47,948 bases of DNA from Edwardsiella piscicida. Lineage in GTDB: Bacteria; Pseudomonadota; Gammaproteobacteria; Enterobacterales; Enterobacteriaceae. Below are positions 41,334 to 47,948 of this stretch, piece after piece; position 1 is the stretch's first letter, and each line of letters begins with the position of its first letter. The DNA is taken from positions 283,444 to 331,391 of the forward strand of contig NZ_MPNU01000001.1 of the NCBI RefSeq assembly GCF_001896205.1, in the 5' to 3' direction. The notes under the pieces are model-generated. The model had not been told where the DNA came from. It worked only from the letters and a program-made list of their open reading frames with translations, and searched no databases. The position numbers and the translations under genes are program-made.

Positions 41334-42245
41334 TTAATGTTCAGCTTGCAAAATCGGGTAACAGAGGTGAGCCAGAAACCAGGTGAGGATCAGCAGATCC
41401 GCGCTGCCGCCCGGGCTCAGGTGACGGTCAATACACTCGGCGTCAAAGCGGCGTAGCGCCTGCAGATCGGCCGGGGTGCGGATGCCGCCGGTTGCCAGTA
41501 GCGCGGCGGCGCGCTGCTGCATCCAGCGCAGCCCGTCCTCGCCGCCGCGCGCCGCGACATTGGTATCCTGGTTATGCGCCATCAGCTGCACCAGGGTATC
41601 GAGCAGCGCCAGCTCCGGATCGCGTCCGGCGGCCAGCGTCCGCTGGTAATGGGGAAGCGCCAGATTCAGCACCAGGGGGTAGCCGGCCTCCGCCTCGCCG
41701 CGGGCGCCGGTAATGCCCAGCGTCATAAACAGACGCTGTCCGGCCGTGGACGCCTGCGCCGGGCGCAGGGGAGCCAGCTCGCGTGCGACCAGCCCGCGGC
41801 AAAACTGAGCCGCATAGCCGCACAGCCGCGCGGGGGTAATGGGGTGGCCGCGCTGGTGGCTGCGCCCGGCGGCGGCGCACAGCAGGCCGAGAGAAAAGAT
41901 GCTGCCCTTATGGGTATTGACGCCGGCGGTCGCGCGGAACATGTCCGCCTCGCAGGCGATGCCGAGCGCGCGCAGGCCGGGCAATACGCTGCCGCCGTCC
42001 AGCGCGGCGCTGTCGGCGCCGTATTCGACAAAGCGAGCCAGCCAGGGGGCGATGGCATCGGCGCTACGCACAAAGTCGCTGTGGGCCATGTCGCGGTGGG
42101 CGCCGCTGTTGTGGCGATCGACCAGCCCTGGCTTGGGCGTCAGATTGACCTCGGCCAGCATGGCGCGCCAGCCCAGCGTGGCATAGTGGCGACAGGCCTG
42201 GCTCAGGGAAAGGCGATGCGGACTATACGTTGTTGGGTGTTGCAT
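41334..42245 (-). CDS. citG: CitG, triphosphoribosyl-dephospho-CoA synthase
   Basis: Makes the precursor of the citrate lyase prosthetic group, 2'-(5''-triphosphoribosyl)-3'-dephospho-CoA, from ATP and dephospho-CoA. It has 303 residues (E. coli 292). Conserved blocks are [56 protein letters not shown] and the C-terminal [15 protein letters not shown]. The start overlaps the citX end by 23 bp, so translation is probably coupled. The N-terminal ten residues are less conserved. Confidence 0.96.
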   Translation of the reverse strand: MQHPTTYSPHRLSLSQACRHYATLGWRAMLAEVNLTPKPGLVDRHNSGAHRDMAHSDFVRSADAIAPWLARFVEYGADSAALDGGSVLPGLRALGIACEADMFRATAGVNTHKGSIFSLGLLCAAAGRSHQRGHPITPARLCGYAAQFCRGLVARELAPLRPAQASTAGQRLFMTLGITGARGEAEAGYPLVLNLALPHYQRTLAAGRDPELALLDTLVQLMAHNQDTNVAARGGEDGLRWMQQRAAALLATGGIRTPADLQALRRFDAECIDRHLSPGGSADLLILTWFLAHLCYPILQAEH

Positions 42246-42774
42246 CGTGAACCAGTGCCTCCATATGGGCGAGAAGTTGGGCCACGTCGTGGCGGCGCTC
42301 GCGGGCGCACAGCACGGCGGGGCGTTGGCAAATCAGGCAGCGGCGGGCCGGCAGCTGATAATCGCTGCGCGACAGGATCTGTCCGTCGCTGGCCAAGACA
42401 TCCATATCCCAGAGCCGACCCAGGGGGTGGGCCTGCTCCAGTGCGATGGCCGCCCGTTTGACCTGCTCGGCCGGCGCATCGATGGCCATCAGCCCTTCCG
42501 GGCCGGTGGCTAACTCCAGTGAACGCTGCTCCCGCAGGGGCCATTCCTGACGCTGTGCTAGCTGGTTCAGCGCCGCGATGCCCGCATTGAAGATGCGGCG
42601 CGTCAGCGGGCTATCCTTGACCGGGCCGGGGGCGACCACGGTAAAGGAGATCAGCGTACAGGTATGGCGGGTCAGCCATGCCGCCTGCCGGGACTGCCTG
42701 CATTCACGGCTGAGGAGCAGTTCCGGTAGGGTGACGGTATGGCTGGCCGCCAAATGGGGGAGCAGGGTCATCAT
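42223..42774 (-). CDS. citX: CitX, apo-citrate lyase phosphoribosyl-dephospho-CoA transferase
   Basis: Transfers the CitG-made prosthetic group to a serine of the acyl carrier subunit CitD. It has 183 residues, as in E. coli. Family features include [28 protein letters not shown] and a [17 protein letters not shown] cysteine-containing C-terminal block. It starts three bases after citF and overlaps citG. Encoded as a separate protein from CitG, unlike the fused CitXG found in some bacteria. Confidence 0.95.
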   Translation of the reverse strand: MMTLLPHLAASHTVTLPELLLSRECRQSRQAAWLTRHTCTLISFTVVAPGPVKDSPLTRRIFNAGIAALNQLAQRQEWPLREQRSLELATGPEGLMAIDAPAEQVKRAAIALEQAHPLGRLWDMDVLASDGQILSRSDYQLPARRCLICQRPAVLCARERRHDVAQLLAHMEALVHDATPNNV

Positions 42775-42777
42775 CGC

Positions 42778-44298
42778 TTATTCCTTGACCTGGCGAACCA
42801 CGTCAATAACGCTGCCATCGCGGTAGCGCACCACGGCCACAACCTTGTCGGTAAAGGCGATCGGCTTCGGCTCGCCGGTTAGGGAGAGCGCGCGATCGCG
42901 CAGCCACTCGATGCTGACCAACGGCAGGCCGGCGTCGCGCAGACGCTGCGCCAGCTCCGGGCGCGCCGGGTTGACGGCGATGCCGTGGTCGGTGACCAGG
43001 ATGTCGATACTGGAGCCGGGGGTGACGCAGGTCAGCACGCTATCGACGATGGTCGGTATGCGTCCGCGCACCAGCGGCGCCACGATGATGGAGAGCGCGG
43101 AGCCGATGGCGGTGTCGCAGTGGCCGCCGGAGGCACCGCGCAGAACGCCGTCGGAGCCGGTCAGGACGTTAACGTTGAAGTGAGTGTCCACTTCCAGCGC
43201 GCTCAGCACCACCACGTCAAGACGGTCGACCGATGCGCCTTTGGAGCTCCAGTTGGCGTATTGGTTGGCGCTGATTTCGATGTGGTTCGGGTTGCGTGCC
43301 AGGGAGCCTGCGGCGGCGCGGTCGAAGCTCTGCACATCGAGCAGCTTACGGATGTATCCCTTCTCGTGCAGATCGACGATGGTGGAGGTAATGCCGCCCA
43401 GGGCAAAGTCGGCGCGAATATCGGCGCGACGCATCTTGTCTTCCAAGAAGCGGGTCACGGCCAGTGAGGCGCCGCCGGTGCCGGTCTGCAGCGAGAAGCC
43501 CTCGTTAAAGTAACCGGAGTGAGCGATTACTTCTGCTGCGCTGCGGGCGATCAGCAGCTCACGCGGGTTAGAGGTCATGCGGGTGGCATCAGCGCCGATC
43601 TTGCTGGCGTCGCCGACGTGATCGATCTGGACGATCAGATCGACCTGGTCTTGCGTCAGGCTGGCCGGGTTGTGCGGGTAAGGCAGAATCTCCTCGGTCA
43701 GCAGGACGACGCTGTTGGCCGCTTCGGCATCGGCGCGGGCGTAGCCCAGCGACCCGCAGCAGGCGTTGCCGGTATAGCCGTTGGCGTTACCGAAGGCGTC
43801 GCAGGCCGGCACCCCGAGAAAGGCGACGTCGATGCTCAGCTCGCCGCTGTCGATCAGGTGCACTCGGCCACCGTGGGAGTGGATCTGCACCGGTTCGTCG
43901 AGCAGGCCGTGGGAGACGGCGTCAGCCAGCGGGCCGCGCAGGCCAGAGGTGTAGATCTTGCGTACCACGCCATTGCGAATATGGCCGACCAGCGGCGCAT
44001 GGCAGTCGCTCAGGGAGCTGGAGGCCAGGGTCAGATCTTTGAAGCCCATGGCGGCGATGGCGTCCATCACCTGATTCAGGGTCAGATCGCCGCCGCGGAA
44101 GGCGTGGTGGAAGGAGATGGTCATGCCGTCGCGCAGGCCGCTGCGACGGATGGCCTCTTCCAGAGAGGTGCACAGCTTGCGATCGCGCGCGCGACCGTCG
44201 TGGTACTGCGCCTTGCTGACGTCGTTGAAGGCCGGCAGCGCGCCGTCCCGTTGGCTAAAGGCGGCTACGCGGGCGTTTCGTTGGGTATCTTGTGTCAT
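42778..44298 (-). CDS. citF: CitF, citrate lyase alpha subunit
   Basis: Citrate:acetyl-ACP transferase subunit that exchanges acetyl for citryl on CitD. The ATG at 44298, with AAGG upstream and ten bases after the citE stop, gives 506 residues (E. coli 510); the GTG at 44319 would lie inside citE. Conserved segments include FHHAFRGGDLT, ASSSLSDCHAPLVGHI, SGLRGPLADAVS, GNANGYTGNACCGSLGYA and the C-terminal VTDHGIAVNPARPEL. Cytosolic; forms the CitDEF complex. Confidence 0.97.
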   Translation of the reverse strand: MTQDTQRNARVAAFSQRDGALPAFNDVSKAQYHDGRARDRKLCTSLEEAIRRSGLRDGMTISFHHAFRGGDLTLNQVMDAIAAMGFKDLTLASSSLSDCHAPLVGHIRNGVVRKIYTSGLRGPLADAVSHGLLDEPVQIHSHGGRVHLIDSGELSIDVAFLGVPACDAFGNANGYTGNACCGSLGYARADAEAANSVVLLTEEILPYPHNPASLTQDQVDLIVQIDHVGDASKIGADATRMTSNPRELLIARSAAEVIAHSGYFNEGFSLQTGTGGASLAVTRFLEDKMRRADIRADFALGGITSTIVDLHEKGYIRKLLDVQSFDRAAAGSLARNPNHIEISANQYANWSSKGASVDRLDVVVLSALEVDTHFNVNVLTGSDGVLRGASGGHCDTAIGSALSIIVAPLVRGRIPTIVDSVLTCVTPGSSIDILVTDHGIAVNPARPELAQRLRDAGLPLVSIEWLRDRALSLTGEPKPIAFTDKVVAVVRYRDGSVIDVVRQVKE

Positions 44299-44308
44299 CT
44301 TTATCGCC

Positions 44309-45205
44309 TTATTCTTCACGGATGCCGGACAGGGCCGCGCGGGAAAGTACCAGACGCGCGCGCTCGATCACCGGGCTGTCAACCATCTTGCCGTTCAGGG
44401 AAACCACGCCGCGTCCTTCGCGGGCGGAGGCTTCGGCGGCGTCGACCACCAGACGGGCGTGATCGACCTCTTTCTGCGTCGGCGCGTACAGGTTGTGCAG
44501 CAGCTCGATCTGACGCGGGTTGATCAGCGATTTACCGTCAAAGCCCAGCTGTTTGATATGGGACGCTTCGCGCAGGAAGCCCTCATCGTTGTTGGCATCG
44601 GAGTAGACGGTGTCAAAGGCCTGGATGCCGGCGGAGCGGGCCGCCTGCAGGATGCTGCAGCGGGCGAACAGCAGTTCGATGCCCTCTGCCGAGCGCTCCG
44701 TGCGCAGATTGCGCACATAGTCTTCGGCGCCGAGCGCAATCCCGATCAGGCGCGGGGAGGCGTGGGCGATGGCCACGGCCTGGGTGATCCCCTGGGCTGA
44801 CTCGATGGCGGCCAGCAGACCGGTGCTGCCCACCTCGCGCCCGCAGGCGCGTTCGATGCGGGCGATTTCGTTTTCGATAGCGATGACGTCGTCGGCGGAG
44901 TCGGTTTTCGGCAGGCGCACGACGTCAACGCCGGCGCGCACGACGGCCTCGAGATCGGCGACGCCGTACGCAGAGTCCAGGGCATTCACGCGCACGATGG
45001 TTTCGATATCGTGGTACAGAGGATGCTGCAGCGCGTGGTAGACCAGACGGCGGGCGGCGTCTTTTTCACGCAGCACCACGGAGTCCTCCAGGTCAAACAT
45101 CAGCGCATCGGCTTTATAGATAAAGGCGTTGCTCAGCATGGCGGCGTTGGAGCCGGGAACAAACAGCATGCTGCGACGGGTGCGGGTTTTCTGTTGCGGT
45201 GTCAT
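44309..45205 (-). CDS. citE: CitE, citrate lyase beta subunit
   Basis: Citryl-ACP lyase that splits citryl-ACP into acetyl-ACP and oxaloacetate. The ATG at 45205, behind GGGAGGA and overlapping the citD stop as ATGA, gives 298 residues (E. coli 302); a TTG at 45220 is rejected. TIM-barrel HpcH/HpaI fold motifs are visible: [17 protein letters not shown] (metal-binding acid), [16 protein letters not shown] with the metal-binding glutamate, and GAEDYV. Tight spacing to citF indicates translational coupling. Confidence 0.97.
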   Translation of the reverse strand: MTPQQKTRTRRSMLFVPGSNAAMLSNAFIYKADALMFDLEDSVVLREKDAARRLVYHALQHPLYHDIETIVRVNALDSAYGVADLEAVVRAGVDVVRLPKTDSADDVIAIENEIARIERACGREVGSTGLLAAIESAQGITQAVAIAHASPRLIGIALGAEDYVRNLRTERSAEGIELLFARCSILQAARSAGIQAFDTVYSDANNDEGFLREASHIKQLGFDGKSLINPRQIELLHNLYAPTQKEVDHARLVVDAAEASAREGRGVVSLNGKMVDSPVIERARLVLSRAALSGIREE

Positions 45206-45501
45206 GCGCGATCCTCCCAAGGCAGGCTGACCAGATCGGCGGCGCGCGCCAGCAGGGTTTCCAGACGTGCGCGCAGGACACAGTCGAGCGCGCCTTTATC
45301 GTCAACGATCAGCTGTACGCCGCGAACCTGGTAGCGGTTGAGGACGTCCAGCACGGTGGCGCGGATGGCGTCGCCAAACTGTTTTTCGACGCTGCTGCTA
45401 ATTTGCAGATCGAGAGCCTGGTCGTCTTCAATGGGCGCGATGCGCACCATCACGTCGCTTGACTCTAGGGTGCCGGCGACGGCTGCGTGGTTTATTTTCA
45501 T
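45202..45501 (-). CDS. citD: CitD, citrate lyase acyl carrier protein
   Basis: Gamma subunit carrying the phosphoribosyl-dephospho-CoA arm that holds acetyl or citryl groups. It has 99 residues (E. coli 98). The attachment serine is S14 in GTLESSD, followed by VMVRIAP. Its start overlaps the citC stop (ATGA, 45498-45501) and its stop overlaps the citE start, so citC, citD and citE are coupled. Confidence 0.96.
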   Translation of the reverse strand: MKINHAAVAGTLESSDVMVRIAPIEDDQALDLQISSSVEKQFGDAIRATVLDVLNRYQVRGVQLIVDDKGALDCVLRARLETLLARAADLVSLPWEDRA

Positions 45502-46574
45502 TTGTCACCTGTAACTAAGACGGATTCCTGGGGCCGGCGCTCCGCACCCGCCGGCATCGATGCGATCAGCCGGGCCAGATAGGCCCGCGTCGCGTCGGGT
45601 ACCAGTGGGGTGATTGCCGGAAGATCTTTGCGTACCAGCAGCTTGCGTACCCAAGAGGCTGAAATGGGGGTGTTGTGATAGGTCAGCCTGGCCACTTCAA
45701 CCAGATGGATCGGCGGAGAGGGCAGCGCCGGGGTTTCCAGCCAGTAACGCATATCCTGATTGTATTTGGCGGTGACCGGGCAGAAGGGCTCCGTCCCGAC
45801 GAAGCGGTGGGTAATGCCCAGTGCCGGCGCCAGATACTGCCGGAATATCTTGATATCGATTTCGGTGTAGCAGTTGTCGGCTACCCCCTGCTCTTTAATG
45901 AAATAGCAGGGGAAGGTGGCGCGGGAGATGATGTATTCAGAGCCCGGGTGCAGCGTGATATTGGCGATATCACTAACGCCGGAGCGTACCAGCGCCAGCC
46001 GATCTTCATAAGGAAAGCGTGAGGTATCCTCACGGACTAAAAACAGGTGTAGCCAGTCGCATTGACTGGCGGCCTGTCGGACGAGGTAACGGTGTCCGTT
46101 GGTGAACGGGTTAGCGTTCATCACGATGGCACCGATTTTTTTCCCTGGGTGGCGCAGCGTCGCTAATGTTTCGGCATAGCGTTGAAGACGTACTTTACTG
46201 TTTTCCATCAGAACCATAATCCCGGGAACCCGGGTAATGGTAGAGAAACCGCACTGGTGGAACATCTCTTCGTTTTCTTCTTTTGTATAGATGAAAAGAT
46301 TATTCCGTCCTAATTCATAGGCCAGGTTGACCAATTCGGTGGCCAGCGTCAGGGCTAATCCTTCGCCGCGGGCGGTGGCGCTGATGGCGACACACTTTAT
46401 GATATCGCCGGCGATACCGCCGCAGGCGATGATTTTGTTATCCCGCTGTGCGCAAATAAATATTTCTACTGATGTATCAATGTTGAGGCCATTTTCACGC
46501 AGAAAATGAGTGATGTCGGCAATCCTTTTTTGCTCAGAGCGCTTAATCTGGGTGAAAACAGTATTGCTGAACAT
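45498..46574 (-). CDS. citC: CitC, citrate lyase ligase
   Basis: Acetylates the thiol of the CitD prosthetic group with acetate and ATP, switching citrate lyase on. It has 358 residues. The N-terminal part (about 1-125) looks like a GNAT acetyltransferase fold ([23 protein letters not shown]). The C-terminal nucleotidyltransferase part starts with [12 protein letters not shown] (153-164), the phosphate-binding GH motif, and includes SASWVRKLL. First gene of the operon; divergent from citA across 387 bp. Confidence 0.96.
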   Translation of the reverse strand: MFSNTVFTQIKRSEQKRIADITHFLRENGLNIDTSVEIFICAQRDNKIIACGGIAGDIIKCVAISATARGEGLALTLATELVNLAYELGRNNLFIYTKEENEEMFHQCGFSTITRVPGIMVLMENSKVRLQRYAETLATLRHPGKKIGAIVMNANPFTNGHRYLVRQAASQCDWLHLFLVREDTSRFPYEDRLALVRSGVSDIANITLHPGSEYIISRATFPCYFIKEQGVADNCYTEIDIKIFRQYLAPALGITHRFVGTEPFCPVTAKYNQDMRYWLETPALPSPPIHLVEVARLTYHNTPISASWVRKLLVRKDLPAITPLVPDATRAYLARLIASMPAGAERRPQESVLVTGDK

Positions 46575-46961
46575 AAGGATTCCTGCTCTGCGTCGCGATG
46601 GTTACGTTAAATAAATGTATCTTTTATCAACTCAATAACTTTTCATTTTCAATCAAAGGTAATAAAACTTTTCTGCCTATTTTTATTCCCCTTGGCTGTT
46701 GTTAAATTAATCCTAAATAGGAATCGGGTGGGAATTTTTGACCTGATTCACAAACGGAAAGCAGTTTTAAATCGCCTTAATAGTTTTTATCTTCGTAATT
46801 TAAAATAAAGATTTTTATAGACTGGTTTTTATTTGCTTAATTAGTTTAATAGCGATAATCTGCAAAAGTAGAAAAGCATTATGGCCAGAGTGTCAGGAAA
46901 CAAAACGATTACATTTGAGTCGTTCAAAGGTAAGCGAAACGTATTAAAAGGTGAGGTAACG
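46575..46961. promoter_or_regulatory. AT-rich citC-citA divergent control region
   Basis: This 387-bp gap is much more AT-rich than the genes around it and carries no reading frame of note. It must hold both divergent cit promoters. CitB (DpiA) of this family binds AT-rich sites in the equivalent E. coli and Klebsiella regions; I cannot mark individual sites with confidence. Confidence 0.6.
46737..46752. promoter_or_regulatory. Candidate CRP site between citC and citA
   Basis: TTTGA-CCTGAT-TCACA matches the CRP core TGTGA-N6-TCACA at nine of ten positions. CRP control of the citC-citA region is known for Klebsiella, which supports the reading. Confidence 0.45.
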
Positions 46962-47948
46962 ATGGTAAGAATGCCGAATAACAGTGCGGTGAATTTCTTT
47001 CGCCGTATGGCGTTCCCCCTGCGTATTTTTTTACTGTTACTGCTGGTTTCCTGCTGCCTGTTTGCCGCGCTGGGGAAGTACCTGTCAGCCAGCTTTGAAG
47101 ACTACATGATGAGGCAGGTGCGTGATATGGCGATGAACCAGGCCAAGATCATCGCATCGATGGACAGCATCGTGGATGGGGTGAAGGATCGCGATACCCA
47201 CCGTCTAGCGTTGATTGCCGATCGTCTGGGAACCGGGACTGACTTTGACTATGTGGTCATCGGCGATCGGAACGCTATTCGTCTGTATCACCCCAATCCG
47301 GCTAAAATCGGCCACAAGATGCAGTTCAATAAGCCGGGCGCCATTGAAAAGGGCGAGAGCTACTTTATCTCAGGCAAAGGCTCTCTGGGCCAGGCGCTGC
47401 GCGCGAAAACGCCCATTTTCGATCATCAGGGGCAGGTGATCGGGGTCGTTTCCCTGGGCTATCTGGTCAGCAAGATCGATAGCTGGCGCCTGGACTTTCT
47501 GCTGCCCATGGCCGGGGTCTTCGTGTGCGTGCTGCTGCTGCTGATGCTGCTCTCCTGGCTATTTGCCGCGCATATCCGACGACAGATGATGGGGATGGAG
47601 CCGCGCCAGATAGCCCGGGTGGTGCGTCAGATGGAGGCCCTGTTCGGCGCGGTCTTTGAGGGCCTGATTGCGGTCGATCCTGACGGACAGATCACGGCAA
47701 TAAATCGCAATGCTCGCAAAATGCTGGGGCTAAGCGCGCCGGGTCGCCAGTGGCTGGGGCAGCCGATAAGCCAGGTGGTTTCGCCGTCGGGCTTTTTCAC
47801 CGATCGCATCAATGAAGATCGGCGCGATGCCATTCTCACCTTTAACGGGCTGAGCGTGATAGCCAACCGGGCGACCATCCGCTCCGACGACGGCGATACG
47901 CTGCTCGGCGCGATTATCAGCTTCCGTAGCAAGGATGATATCAATACG
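46962..47948 (+). CDS. citA: CitA (DpiB), citrate sensor histidine kinase, 3' end cut by the window
   Basis: First 329 residues of the membrane sensor that, with a CitB/DpiA response regulator expected beyond the edge, induces the citrate genes. The ATG at 46962 follows GAGG; the frame is open to the last base. A first helix at about 19-38 and a second at about 179-203 enclose a periplasmic PAS-like domain. It keeps DTDFDYVVIGD-type residues and GDRNAIRLYHPNP (101-113), with R107 and H110 in the region of known citrate ligands of Klebsiella CitA. A cytoplasmic PAS domain follows (about 225-325, with VDPDGQITAINRNA). The kinase core lies outside the window. Confidence 0.95.
   Translation, partial: MVRMPNNSAVNFFRRMAFPLRIFLLLLLVSCCLFAALGKYLSASFEDYMMRQVRDMAMNQAKIIASMDSIVDGVKDRDTHRLALIADRLGTGTDFDYVVIGDRNAIRLYHPNPAKIGHKMQFNKPGAIEKGESYFISGKGSLGQALRAKTPIFDHQGQVIGVVSLGYLVSKIDSWRLDFLLPMAGVFVCVLLLLMLLSWLFAAHIRRQMMGMEPRQIARVVRQMEALFGAVFEGLIAVDPDGQITAINRNARKMLGLSAPGRQWLGQPISQVVSPSGFFTDRINEDRRDAILTFNGLSVIANRATIRSDDGDTLLGAIISFRSKDDINT

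Overview
The window is visibly GC-rich, densely coded chromosomal DNA from a gammaproteobacterium of the order Enterobacterales. Nearly every protein aligns along its whole length with an Escherichia coli counterpart. Gene order is enterobacterial but rearranged relative to E. coli. Base composition and the mix of neighbourhoods would suit Edwardsiella or a relative; that is inference, and the genus cannot be fixed from the sequence alone. I see no rRNA, tRNA, CRISPR array, insertion sequence, integrase or prophage gene.

Layout. (1) 1-4548: acetate/amino-acid block: satP (acetate/succinate symporter), acs broken by one extra base in a homopolymer, and divergent gltP. (2) 4623-15474: the block known from E. 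coli minute 66: tolC, then divergent nudF, a decayed yqiB remnant, cpdA, yqiA, parE, then parC-plsC-ftsP. (3) 15758-23313: metH, lysC and divergent pgi, an order related to E. coli minutes 90-91 but without iclR/aceBAK beside metH and without the genes that separate metH from lysC there. (4) 23374-33099: a dicarboxylate/amino-acid-type symporter with unusual binding-site residues, psiE, and the complete maltose regulon core malEFG / malK-lamB-malM on two divergent operons. (5) 33365-39724: ubiC-ubiA, an inserted OFA-family MFS transporter, plsB and divergent dgkA. (6) 39847-47948: a complete citrate fermentation cluster citCDEFXG-citT, with divergent citA (sensor kinase) running off the right edge. 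It stands where E. coli has lexA.

How the genes work together. MalE binds maltodextrins in the periplasm, MalFGK2 imports them and LamB is the outer-membrane channel. CitT exchanges citrate for succinate; CitC/CitX/CitG activate and equip the citrate lyase CitDEF; CitA senses citrate. ParC/ParE form topoisomerase IV. PlsB and PlsC are the first two acyltransferases of phospholipid synthesis, and DgkA recycles diacylglycerol. UbiC/UbiA begin ubiquinone synthesis. Acetate handling looks eroded: acs is frameshifted, actP/yjcH are not at this locus, and the glyoxylate-shunt genes that neighbour metH in E. coli are missing here.

I found no clearly new multi-gene system. The observations most worth following are the acs homopolymer frameshift, a candidate NtrC/sigma-54 control region in front of gltP, the symporter at 23374-24621 with an altered substrate site, the yqiB remnant, and the long structured lysC leader. 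All motif and homology statements come from reading the sequence and from memory of the families; no search was run.
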